Shown: positions 55,134 to 63,613 of the stretch, in pieces
Layout of the letters: each line of letters starts with the position of its first letter
Numbering within the stretch: position 1 is the stretch's first letter
Source: Myxococcales bacterium
GTDB lineage: Bacteria; Myxococcota_A; Polyangia; Polyangiales; GCA-016699535
DNA length: 64,000 nucleotides
NCBI GenBank assembly: GCA_016699535.1
Contig: CP064980.1
Location: 1,868,001 to 1,932,000, forward strand
Direction: 5' to 3'
The notes under the pieces: generated by a model
What the model was told of the DNA's origin: nothing
The model's input: only the letters and a program-made list of their open reading frames with translations
Database searches by the model: none
Program-made: the position numbers and the translations under genes

Positions 55134-55984
55134 TTACTTTCCGATGTCGCGGTGGGCTAGTGATACGGCGGGCATGGATGAGAAACGCTGTACAATTCTC
55201 GGCTCAGTGCGACTGAGCGGTGTTTTCCACCTGTGCAGCCTAGGGCCACCGTAAGGTAAGCTTTGCCTTCTCGTTCGTAGTTCGGAATGTGCCGACGAAG
55301 GAGCTGCTCAATGTCAGCTAGCAATTCTTGGCTTTGTTGTGCCTTTAGAACGAAGTCGCTCACGTCGGGGTCTTCCCCCGTCTTGGCCTTTAATTCTGGG
55401 ACGAAGTGGGGGTTGGGCAGCGCACGCAAATCGAAAACCAAATCAGCATCGATTGGCAACCCATACTTAAAGCCAAAGGACATGAAACGTAGCACCATGG
55501 GTAGCCGTTCGCTTTTTCCTGCCTCGGCATATTCAGACAGCAGGCGCTTTAGCTCGTGTACGGTGAGCGAGCTTGTATCGACTACGTAGCTGGCACGTTC
55601 TCGAAGTGAAGCAAGTTGTTCTCGCTCCCGTGCAATGGCGCCCGGCAAATCTCCTGCGGGTGCCAATCTGTGAGGTCTGCGGCTTTCGCTAAAGCGCCGC
55701 ACGAGTGTTTCGTCTTGGCAGTCCAAAAAGAGGACTTCGAGCTCATGGCCTTGTGCGCTGAGTCGATCTAAGACTTCGTCGGTGCCTTCCAAAAAGGTGC
55801 CCGTGCGAAGGTCTATCCCAAGCGCCACCCAGTTCACGCCGTCAGTGTCTTCAAGCATGTGTATTAAATCTGGCGCAAGAGCGGGAGGGAGGTTATCGAC
55901 GCAATAAAAGCCGAGATCCTCTAAGACGTGCAAAGCCGTGCTCCGGCCTGCACCTGACATGCCTGTAACTATAACAATTCGCAC
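55134..55984 (-). CDS. rapZ: RapZ, RNase adapter / P-loop NTPase (C-terminal frameshift)
   Basis: A nucleotide-binding protein (YvcJ/RapZ family) that in enterobacteria guides RNase E to the GlmZ RNA controlling cell-wall precursor synthesis. The Walker A is GMSGAGRSTA (residues 8-17); other marks are GFYCVDNLPPALAP, LFLDCQDETLVRRFSESRRP, FMSFGFKYGLPIDADLVFD, DLRALPNPHFV and ALGCTGGKHRSVAL. The visible frame ends at 55157 with an odd tail. One added base at GG 55176-55177 gives MPAVSLAHRDIGK and a stop at 55134, which is the family's usual end (HRDI). It follows hpf and rpoN, the standard neighbourhood. Confidence 0.92.
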
Positions 55985-56043
55985 GTGCCACCGGCACCCT
56001 AGTGGTGTGTTGTTCTCTATTGTCTAGAGTGCTGCTCTAGATC

Positions 56044-56379
56044 TTACCTGCTTCGGTCAGGTTTTGCCATGGCATCCGCTGAGGAACGACGGCGGCGCTG
56101 ATTGGCGTACTTCTTGCTTCTTCGAATTTGCCGATCGATTTTGTCCATGACGAGGTCAACGGAGGCGTAGAGGCTGTCGGAGCCTTCGTGCCCAAGATAG
56201 GTGTTCCCATCGGCACTGATGTTCATGTCGATGCATTGCAAGTGCCCGTCCAATGAAGCGGTGATTTCGGCGTCTAAAGGCGTATCTGAGTACTTTTGCA
56301 ACCTAGCAACTTTGTGTCGCGCGTATTCCCGCAGCGCGTCTGAAGGATCCATATCCCTAAACGTGAACGCGATTCTCAT
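56044..56379 (-). CDS. hpf: Ribosome hibernation promoting factor, short form
   Basis: A 111-residue HPF/YfiA-family protein that binds the 30S subunit and silences ribosomes in stationary phase. MRIAFTFRDMDPSDALREYA and ARLQKYSDTPLDAEITASLD, then SDSLYASVDLVMDKIDRQIR, follow the family. A basic tail (KKYANQRRRRSS) is present, but not the C-terminal dimerisation domain of long HPF. ATG 56379 follows GGGGAGGAAGC. It lies just downstream of rpoN. Confidence 0.92.
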   Translation of the reverse strand: MRIAFTFRDMDPSDALREYARHKVARLQKYSDTPLDAEITASLDGHLQCIDMNISADGNTYLGHEGSDSLYASVDLVMDKIDRQIRRSKKYANQRRRRSSADAMAKPDRSR

Positions 56380-56434
56380 GCTTCCTCCCCGGTTTTGTGT
56401 TTTCAAAAGCTGTTTATGTAGAAACAACTAAGCT

Positions 56435-57862
56435 CTAAAAATATTTCTTACGCTTTGAAGAACTAAGGATACCTAACATTTCTCGATATTTTGCAACGGT
56501 TCGGCGAGCGATGACGATGCCCTGCGCAGAAAGCATTTCCACGAGTTTTTGGTCGCTTAGCGGTGATTTGGAGTCTTCATCGGCGATGAATTTCTTTATC
56601 TTCTGTTTGACGCTTTCTGAGGCGATGTCTTCGGTGTGGCTGCGTCGGATTCCGCTGTTGAAAAAATATTTTAGTTCGAAAATTCCCTGAGGCGTGTGAA
56701 CGTACTTATTGTTCGTGACGCGTGAGACGGTGCTTTCGTGCATCTCAACCGTTTCGGCGACGTCCCTAAGAATCATTGGCTTGAGATGGGCGACACCTTT
56801 TTCAAAAAAGTCTTTTTGTTTTTCAACAATGCATTCCGTGACCCGAACGATGGTTTTGCGTCGTTGGTCGATGCTGCGAATAAGCCACTGCGCACTTCTT
56901 AGTTTGTTTTGGATGTATTCTTTTGCTTCTGTGCTTTCTCCAGAAAACGCTGAACGATAGAAGGAACTAATACGCAACCGAGGCATACCGTCGTCGTTTG
57001 ATACGACAAAATATTTATCACCGACCTTATGCACATAGACATCGGGGGTGATGTATTGAGGATCCTCGGTGGTGAAGGAACGTGCAGGGCGTGGCTCCAG
57101 GCCTCCGATCAACTCGGCTGCATCGTAGACGTCTTCCAACGAAAAGTTTAGCGCTTTGGCGATGGCGTTGTAGTTGCGTTTCTCGAGATCCGAAATATGA
57201 TTCTCGATAATTGCGCGCACAAGCATATCCATGCCGTAGTGCTCAGCTTGGATAAGCAAACACTCTTTGAGATCGCGAGAAGCTACTCCGACAGGATCAA
57301 AGCGTTGAATCAGTTTGACCACTTCTTCCGCATCTTCCGGATCGATCTCGGCTTCTTGGGCCAGTTTGGGTACAACTTCGCTTGGCTCGAGGCCTTCGAT
57401 ACGTAAGTAGCCACGCTCATCGAGGTTGCCAAAGACCAGGGCTGCAAAGTTCTTCTCTTCCTCAATAAAATCAGTCATCTGCAATTGCCAAGTGAGGTGC
57501 TCGGCAATGGTCTCGGCGCGTGTTGCTGTTTGATCGACCCCAGGAAGCTCGTCGTTGTCGCCTCGTCGAATCGTTGGCATGGGGGCTTGATTGGCGTGGT
57601 TTTCGAGATAGCGCTCCCAGTCAATATCGTTTGAGTTGTCCGAAGCTGCGCTGTTGTCGCCATCCACGCTTTCAGCTTGAACATTGTCCTTGGGGCTATC
57701 GTTGGTCTCTGCCTGCTCTTCGAGCACGGGATTTTCCAACATTTCTTCTCGTACTGATTCAACCAGCTCCATGCGGGACATTTGCAGAAGCTTAATCGCT
57801 TGCTGCAATTGGGGTGTCATGACAAGTTGCTGGGACAGCTTGAGCTGCTGTTTTAGCTCCAT
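56435..57862 (-). CDS. rpoN: RNA polymerase sigma-54 factor RpoN
   Basis: A 475-residue sigma-54. Region I is the Gln/Leu-rich N-terminus MELKQQLKLSQQLVMTPQLQ; an acidic linker follows; the core-binding region includes DERGYLRIEGLEPSE; the DNA-binding part has MHESTVSRVTNNKYVHTPQG (the HTH) and the RpoN box ARRTVAKYREMLGI near the end. It needs enhancer-binding ATPases for promoter opening. Such regulators, including PilR, are not in the window. It heads rpoN-hpf-rapZ. Confidence 0.96.
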   Translation of the reverse strand: MELKQQLKLSQQLVMTPQLQQAIKLLQMSRMELVESVREEMLENPVLEEQAETNDSPKDNVQAESVDGDNSAASDNSNDIDWERYLENHANQAPMPTIRRGDNDELPGVDQTATRAETIAEHLTWQLQMTDFIEEEKNFAALVFGNLDERGYLRIEGLEPSEVVPKLAQEAEIDPEDAEEVVKLIQRFDPVGVASRDLKECLLIQAEHYGMDMLVRAIIENHISDLEKRNYNAIAKALNFSLEDVYDAAELIGGLEPRPARSFTTEDPQYITPDVYVHKVGDKYFVVSNDDGMPRLRISSFYRSAFSGESTEAKEYIQNKLRSAQWLIRSIDQRRKTIVRVTECIVEKQKDFFEKGVAHLKPMILRDVAETVEMHESTVSRVTNNKYVHTPQGIFELKYFFNSGIRRSHTEDIASESVKQKIKKFIADEDSKSPLSDQKLVEMLSAQGIVIARRTVAKYREMLGILSSSKRKKYF

Positions 57863-58152
57863 CGTTCTGTCCTTGAAAAAACTTCTCTCACGCCTTTAGT
57901 GTAGCGTCCTAGCGCCAAGCAGGAAAGTCTTAAGCATCATTCCAGGCCCGTGAAATGCCTTTAGAAATCAGTTTTGTGGGCGTTTGAGTGTCCGTGTAGG
58001 AGAAGTCAGCGAACGATTGATACAACAAAAGAGTGGTGGGCTCCGAGTGCATGGGATATTGTAGGCAGAGCAAACAAATGTCATATTGCTAGTGGTTTTT
58101 GGGACTGTCGCAGGGTGGTGGCGATAGTTTAACCTAGGTCATCCTTCCGGGA

Positions 58153-58719
58153 GTGTGTTTCTTGCCAGTGCCGACACTTGTACTTTTAGGCTTTTCAACA
58201 GGCCTTGCTGCGGCGCTCGCTGCACGTGGCGATCTGTGCCTTAGCCCGCGACCCGCGCTGTTTTCTCGGGCCTGTGGTGCTTATTTCATCTTCATGCTTC
58301 TGGTCTTGCTTCCGCAAACTGCATATTTTTACATCTTTCATGGCGATTGGTCGCTTCTTTACCTCATGGATACTGCAACCATACCTTCTGCTCTGGTGCT
58401 GTTGGGTTTTATGTTGCAGATTCTCATTGGACTTGCCGGCTTTTTGCTCGGCGCATTTTGGGTGAGAGGACATCGAGAGGGCCTCGTTCTGGCCATGGCG
58501 GGCGTCGGTGCACTCGGTGCGATCGCATTGGTCCTGGTCTTTTGGAACCGCTTGTCGGTGGTGGGGAGTTACGCTCAGTTCCACGGGCAATTTGGACTAA
58601 CGTCGTATGGAAGTGGGGCAGTCTTTCAAGGCACGCTCACCATGGGCCTGGTTTTGGGCCTGGGAGTGGCTTATTTGCTCGTCAGGTTGTTCTCGGCAGG
58701 CAGACAACTCGGCTTATAA
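58153..58719 (+). CDS. Polytopic membrane protein, hypothetical
   Basis: A 188-residue protein with five or so hydrophobic helices (for example ALVLLGFMLQILIGLAGFLL and TLTMGLVLGLGVAYLLVRLF) and a short basic end. I recognise no family. Start is GTG 58153; CTTCCGGGAG upstream is weak as a ribosome site. About 290 bp before it (57863-58152) hold no gene that I can support. Confidence 0.65.
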   Translation: MCFLPVPTLVLLGFSTGLAAALAARGDLCLSPRPALFSRACGAYFIFMLLVLLPQTAYFYIFHGDWSLLYLMDTATIPSALVLLGFMLQILIGLAGFLLGAFWVRGHREGLVLAMAGVGALGAIALVLVFWNRLSVVGSYAQFHGQFGLTSYGSGAVFQGTLTMGLVLGLGVAYLLVRLFSAGRQLGL

Positions 58720-58883
58720 CGAGGCCGCTCCTGCCGAAAAGGCGCTAAATCATCATAAAAATAGCGATTTAACTGTAGGATTACGGTCCACCGCACTCCA
58801 ACAATTCTGCAAAAGGGTATATGGTAGTTGCACCGATGCTTATTTATGCGTAAAAAGCGGTTCCGATAAAAAAGAGGTTTGTT

Positions 58884-59030
58884 GTGTATATTCATCAATT
58901 TGCAGATTCAGCTGGACGTTCCCGTACGAAGAGCAAGCGATTGCGCGCTAAGCTAAAGGCCAAGAACCGCCGTCGCGTTAATCGCATGGGCGGAAAGAAG
59001 CTTTCACGTCGATTGCACAAAAAGCGTTAA
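58884..59030 (+). CDS. Very small Arg/Lys-rich protein (48 aa)
   Basis: A short gene starting at GTG with GAGG eight bases upstream (AAAGAGGTTTGTTGTG). The product begins MYIHQFADSAGRSRTKSKRL, then is almost wholly basic (LRAKLKAKNRRRVNRMGGKK, ending RRLHKKR). Composition and size resemble small ribosome-associated proteins such as THX or the AURKAIP1/COX24-like basic proteins of bacteria, but I cannot assign it. It lies 24 bp before the PPDK regulatory protein gene and may share its transcript. Confidence 0.7.
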   Translation: MYIHQFADSAGRSRTKSKRLRAKLKAKNRRRVNRMGGKKLSRRLHKKR

Positions 59031-59054
59031 AGTCGTCCTTCCTTCGGACTGCTT

Positions 59055-59882
59055 ATGGTGAACCGACCTATCTACGTCATTAGTGACTCAACTGGCGAGA
59101 CCGCCGAGCGTGTGGTCCGTGCTGCCTTGTTGCAATTTCCTCAGCACAAAGTTCGAGTTCGCGTTTTCACAAGAGTACGGGACCAAGAGCGAGCGCAAAA
59201 GGTTCTCGAGAAAGCAAAAGAGGACCAAGCCATGGTTGTATTCACCTTGGTTTCTCCGGAGATGCGAGATTTTTTTCACGCTTGGTCAGTTGAGAACGAT
59301 TTGGGTGCAGTCGATGTGATTGGCGCCCTTATGGGAAAAGTGTCTAACTTTTTGCAGGCTAATCCCACCTATGTTCCGTCTTCCGCGCTACCTCTGTCAG
59401 ATGACTATTTTAAGCGAGTTGAGGCTATTGAGTTTGCGGTTAAAAGCGACGATGGACGTGAGCCGCGTAATCTAAGCCGGGCTGATCTTATTTTAACCGG
59501 TGTGAGTCGAACGAGTAAAACGCCGCTCTCGACCTATTTGGCAGGGCGCGGCCTTAAAGTTGCCAATGTCCCTTTGGTTCTTGGTGTGGACCCTCCTCCT
59601 GAACTATTTGAAATTCCTCCGGAGCGGGTTGTAGGGTTGACGATTGATCTAAATCAACTCTTGGAAATTCGTCGTGCACGTTTACAGCAACTTGGCATGC
59701 CTTCAGAGACCAACTATGCCATGCGTGACCATATTCGTGAGGAGCTTGATTACACCAATTCGATATTCGCGCAGCATCCGGATTGGTTCATTGTGGATGT
59801 AAGTGGACGAGCTATTGAAGAAACGGCTGCCATTGTGCTCGAGTACGTCAAGGACCGTGAAGAACGGCGACTGAGCGAGTAA
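59055..59882 (+). CDS. Pyruvate, phosphate dikinase / PEP synthase regulatory protein (DUF299)
   Basis: A 275-residue bifunctional kinase/pyrophosphorylase that switches pyruvate phosphate dikinase or PEP synthase off and on by phosphorylation. Marks: IYVISDSTGETAERVVRAAL at the start, the P-loop GVSRTSKTPLSTYLAGRG, VANVPLVLGVDPPPELFEIP, VVGLTIDLNQLLEIR and DVSGRAIEETAAIVLE. All are typical of the family, and the length is right. Its target enzyme is not in the window. With the PFKFB protein, this is a second control point of glycolysis/gluconeogenesis here. Confidence 0.92.
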   Translation: MVNRPIYVISDSTGETAERVVRAALLQFPQHKVRVRVFTRVRDQERAQKVLEKAKEDQAMVVFTLVSPEMRDFFHAWSVENDLGAVDVIGALMGKVSNFLQANPTYVPSSALPLSDDYFKRVEAIEFAVKSDDGREPRNLSRADLILTGVSRTSKTPLSTYLAGRGLKVANVPLVLGVDPPPELFEIPPERVVGLTIDLNQLLEIRRARLQQLGMPSETNYAMRDHIREELDYTNSIFAQHPDWFIVDVSGRAIEETAAIVLEYVKDREERRLSE

Positions 59883-60067
59883 GACAGCGATATTTTGCGT
59901 GATTGATTGGCTAGGGGTGTACATTTCAGCCAAGTCCGTACAGCACAACTCTTTGTAGAGAAGTCGAGTACCATTGCGGCGTGTTTGGCCGGCATTCACT
60001 TGGTCTCCGATGATGCCAATGAATTAAAGTTTCGGTTTTTTTAGCCGTATTAACTAGTTGAATTGAA

Positions 60068-61282
60068 ATGTCACCAATTCTCCCAGCGCAGTTGAAACCA
60101 ACCGGTATTCCTTCGGTACCACCGTGGGAAATCTTGGTGGACCACTCGCCTCTTCCGACCCTGGTGGCAGCCCATGAAGTTGTTATGTACGCCAATAGCG
60201 AAATGCAAAAATTTCTTCGTTATGATCCTGTTGGAAAGAGTCTAACGAGCGTTGTCTTAGTTAACGACCTTGAAGCAATGTTGAAATTTGAATCGCAAGC
60301 AACGCTCAGTTTGCCTCTCAAGACGACAATGGCAAAGGTCGACTCTCAGATTCGCGCTGTGATATTGCATTTTTCAGCTGAACAAACAGGTCTTGCTGTC
60401 TATGTTCTTGGAAATCGATGCATCGAGAAATTAAGTGAAAGTACTCAGTGCATGTCTAGAGCCACCACCGCAGAGGATGTAGCGGCGAGTGTGCTTCATA
60501 ACCTTAGCAATGCTCTAAACACGGTTAGTGTCTCTTCCGACCTTCTGCATGCAGGTCTTCGCGATTCGCGTCTTCCCCAGATTGAAAAAGCCATTGGGAT
60601 TCTGACGGAGCATGAAGATGGCATGACAAGTTTTCTTGGGACCAAGGACGCTGAGGTCATCATAAAATATCTAAGTGCGGCAATTGCAGAAGTTGCAAAA
60701 AAGAATGCTGATCTAGTAAACGAAAGCAATGTCGTCCGTGGCACACTTCGTCACATTCATTCTCTGATTAGCACTCAGCAGCGTTACGCCAAATCCACGG
60801 GTAGGGCTGAGCCTTGTCTGCTGCAGGAGTTGATCGATGACGCTGCCTCGTTTGTGAGCGCGTCTTGTCAGCGTCATGCTATCTTTTTGACGACCAATGT
60901 TGTGGATGCGCCAAATCAAATCGTTGTGGATCGACACCGGGTGCTGCAAATCCTTATCAACCTTGTAATGAACGCAGAACAGTCGCTAAAAGTAAGCGAG
61001 CGCATGGACAAAGCGATTTGCATTAAGGCTGCATCGCTTGGAAGTGACTTTTTTTGTATTACTGTTAGTGACAATGGTCTTGGAATTGCGGAAGAAAATA
61101 TGAGCAGGGTTTTTAGTCATGGCTTTACAACCAAGAAAAACGGTCATGGTTATGGTTTGTATAATTCACACAATACTGCGAAAGCCATGGGAGGCATTTT
61201 GAGCTGCAGCAGTTTTGGAATAAACCAAGGTGCTATTTTTCGCCTTGAACTTCCGATAACTCCGGTTGAGAAAGTAGACTAA
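60068..61282 (+). CDS. Soluble histidine kinase with PAS-like N-terminus
   Basis: A 404-residue kinase without membrane helices. The first ~130 residues look like a degenerate PAS domain (PLPTLVAAHEVVMYANSEMQ). The phospho-His is probably in SVLHNLSNALNTVSVS, an H-N-L-x-N type box distinct from the common H-E-[IL]. Other motifs: NLVMNAEQSL, VSDNGLGIAEENMSR and FTTKKNGHGYGLYNS. It ends 16 bp before the hybrid kinase gene, so the two may work together. The start is ATG 60068. Confidence 0.82.
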   Translation: MSPILPAQLKPTGIPSVPPWEILVDHSPLPTLVAAHEVVMYANSEMQKFLRYDPVGKSLTSVVLVNDLEAMLKFESQATLSLPLKTTMAKVDSQIRAVILHFSAEQTGLAVYVLGNRCIEKLSESTQCMSRATTAEDVAASVLHNLSNALNTVSVSSDLLHAGLRDSRLPQIEKAIGILTEHEDGMTSFLGTKDAEVIIKYLSAAIAEVAKKNADLVNESNVVRGTLRHIHSLISTQQRYAKSTGRAEPCLLQELIDDAASFVSASCQRHAIFLTTNVVDAPNQIVVDRHRVLQILINLVMNAEQSLKVSERMDKAICIKAASLGSDFFCITVSDNGLGIAEENMSRVFSHGFTTKKNGHGYGLYNSHNTAKAMGGILSCSSFGINQGAIFRLELPITPVEKVD

Positions 61283-61298
61283 CCCTTATTCTCCGACT

Positions 61299-63107
61299 AT
61301 GCCGCATCAAGAAACAGAACAGCGACCCAATGCCTTTGAGAATACAATGGATTCGAAATCACGTATTTTAGTTGTCGATGACAACGAGCAGATTCACAGC
61401 GACTTCCAAAAAATTCTCGCACCCCAGTCATCGACAAGTTCGGAGCTTGCCGCTCTTGAAGAAGCCTTGTTTGAAAAACCGACATCCAATGTTCCGGATC
61501 TAAGTTTCAAGATCGATTCAGCGTATCAAGGCAAAGAAGCTCTAGGGCTGGTTCGACAGGCTATTCAAGAAAATCAGCCCTATGCGGTTGCTTTTATAGA
61601 CGTGAGGATGCCGCCTGGTTGGGATGGTATCGAGACGACTTCTGAAATATGGAAAGTTGATCCTGACATTCAAATTGTCATCTGCACGGCGTATTCGGAC
61701 TATTCCTGGGAACAGATGATTTCCATCCTTGGTCAAAGTGATCGTCTCCTTATATTAAAGAAACCTTTCAATACCATTGAGGTTCGCCAGCTCGCATCGG
61801 CATTAACGGAAAAGTGGTATGCCATACGGAGCAACCGGATTTTATTGCATGGGCTTGAAAGCCAGGTGAAGCTGCGAACTCGAGATTTGCAAAACGCTAA
61901 CGAACAACTGCGCCATGAGATGGAAGAACGGTTGCGAGCTGAACGCAGTTTGAGGCGGACGCAAAAACTGGAGGCCCTTGGCAGACTGACGGGTGGGATC
62001 AGTCACGAAATAAATAATCCGTTGAGCTATGTCTTGGCCAATCTGGATTTTTGTCAAGTAGAGTTGACTAAACTGAAGGAACAATGGCGTGAGATTGATG
62101 TAGACGAGTTGTGTGAGGTGATTCAAGAAGCTATCGAGGGTGGCGAACGCATTAAGAAAATTATTCAAGATGTACAAGCTTTTTCTCGCTATGAAGAAGG
62201 TGATACTACCGAAGTTGACGTTGTTTCTACCATGCAAGGAGCGGTTAAGCTTCTGCACAATCAACTGCACCATCAAGTGCAGCTTGTAACCGATTTTCAA
62301 GAGGTCCCACTTGTGATGGCTGATCGGTGGCGTCTTGAGCAGGTTTTTGTTAATCTTATTGTTAACGCTTTAAAAGCGATGGAACAAGACAACCCTAACA
62401 AAGAAATCCGTCTGACGATACAAACTCGGCAGGACGGCAATGTTGTTGTTGAAGTCTGTGACAATGGAGTCGGGATTCCCGAGGAAGTCATGAGCCGTAT
62501 TTTTGATCCGTTTTTTACAACACGCGATGTTGGAGAAGGTACAGGGCTTGGGTTGTCTATTTGTCGTACGATAATCAACGGTTTTCAGGGCGAGATAGAG
62601 CTAATCAACAATGCCAACAAAGGCGTATCGGCGGTAGTTACTTTGTTGCGTGCGCAAGAATCTGAACGAAAAGTGGGTGCTGAACAAGGACTTGTGGAAG
62701 GAAAGGATTTCGAAGAAATGGAAAAGCAAAGTGCCAAAGCCAGCATTCTGATTGTCGATGATGAAGAAAATGTAGGAAGAGCTCTGAAGCGTTTGTTGTC
62801 CGGCTACGATACTCAAGTAAGCACGGACGCGAAAGAAGCGCTGGATTTGTATAAACATGACCATTTTGATTTGGTGCTTTGTGATCTTATGATGCCAGGA
62901 ATGAATGGTATGGATTTATTCCATGAGCTAGAGAAATTGGGTTCCGATCACGCAGATCGCATGGTTTTTGCTACCGGCGGTGCGTTTACCCCGGCGGCAG
63001 AAAATTTTCTGAAATCAATACCGAATCCTTGGCTGCAGAAACCTTTTGCAAAAGACAAAACCATCGATTTGATTGAAACGCGTCTTTCGTCGTTGAGAGC
63101 AAGCTAA
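61299..63107 (+). CDS. Hybrid histidine kinase: receiver - HisKA - HATPase - receiver
   Basis: A 602-residue cytoplasmic phosphorelay protein. The N-terminal receiver (SRILVVDDNEQIHSDFQKIL) has an insertion of some 30 residues before its second strand; the acceptor Asp lies in VAFIDVRMPPGWDGIE. After a coiled coil (QNANEQLRHEMEERLRAERS) comes HisKA (GGISHEINNPLSYVLANLDF), then HATPase (VNLIVNALKAMEQD, VCDNGVGIPEEV, GTGLGLSICRTI). The C-terminal receiver has SILIVDDEENVGRALKRLLS, and its acceptor Asp is in DLVLCDLMMPGMNGMDL. Both receiver sites are intact. The start may also be ATG 61347 (MDSKSRILVV). Confidence 0.9.
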   Translation: MPHQETEQRPNAFENTMDSKSRILVVDDNEQIHSDFQKILAPQSSTSSELAALEEALFEKPTSNVPDLSFKIDSAYQGKEALGLVRQAIQENQPYAVAFIDVRMPPGWDGIETTSEIWKVDPDIQIVICTAYSDYSWEQMISILGQSDRLLILKKPFNTIEVRQLASALTEKWYAIRSNRILLHGLESQVKLRTRDLQNANEQLRHEMEERLRAERSLRRTQKLEALGRLTGGISHEINNPLSYVLANLDFCQVELTKLKEQWREIDVDELCEVIQEAIEGGERIKKIIQDVQAFSRYEEGDTTEVDVVSTMQGAVKLLHNQLHHQVQLVTDFQEVPLVMADRWRLEQVFVNLIVNALKAMEQDNPNKEIRLTIQTRQDGNVVVEVCDNGVGIPEEVMSRIFDPFFTTRDVGEGTGLGLSICRTIINGFQGEIELINNANKGVSAVVTLLRAQESERKVGAEQGLVEGKDFEEMEKQSAKASILIVDDEENVGRALKRLLSGYDTQVSTDAKEALDLYKHDHFDLVLCDLMMPGMNGMDLFHELEKLGSDHADRMVFATGGAFTPAAENFLKSIPNPWLQKPFAKDKTIDLIETRLSSLRAS

Positions 63108-63604
63108 GGGGCTTTTGTATTGGGCATTCGCAGAGGATAGCCGGGCTGGCCACATTTGTATTTATCAACGGTGAGCAAAGCCGCTTTACCGCGATAGTAT
63201 TTCAGAGGTATATAGGAAATAGCGCCTGGGATTTTGGCTATGACTTTTTCTAGCAATAACAGCGAAGGAATTGTCCTGATCGATCGAGCGTTTCCACGAA
63301 TTTTTTGATCGACCCAAAAGCGACCAGCTTCTTCTGGGCTCATGTTTAGGACCGCTCTGTCAAAAGCAACGCGTATTGAGTTTCCTGCCGGCAGGTTGAA
63401 GGGACGAATGCGAACTCCAGATGGAGCATTGTTGGGGTTGGCTATGAAAATGTCGCGTAAAAGAGAATGAGATACCGACGAGAGTTTTGTTGTTTCTGAA
63501 GCGATAACACATAGGGCTTCATCGTTATGGTCGCCGGCGTTTGCGTCTTTTACTCCTAGAAGCAAAGTTAATGTGACGACGAGTATTTGAATTAGCAATG
63601 GCAA
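63104..63604 (-). CDS. PstS-like periplasmic substrate-binding protein
   Basis: A 166-residue exported protein with a signal peptide (VVTLTLLLGVKDANA). The body (LCVIASETTKLSSVSHSLLR, then FIANPNNAPSGVRIRPFNLP and PGAISYIPLKYYRG) matches the small phosphate-ABC-type substrate-binding-like proteins that are common in bacteria and often lie alone. Start is TTG 63604, with AAGGAG six bases before it. It overlaps the convergent hybrid kinase by 4 bp and follows a porin-like gene by 9 bp, so the two may act together at the envelope. Confidence 0.82.
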   Translation of the reverse strand: MPLLIQILVVTLTLLLGVKDANAGDHNDEALCVIASETTKLSSVSHSLLRDIFIANPNNAPSGVRIRPFNLPAGNSIRVAFDRAVLNMSPEEAGRFWVDQKIRGNARSIRTIPSLLLLEKVIAKIPGAISYIPLKYYRGKAALLTVDKYKCGQPGYPLRMPNTKAP

Positions 63605-63613
63605 TTGAACTCC

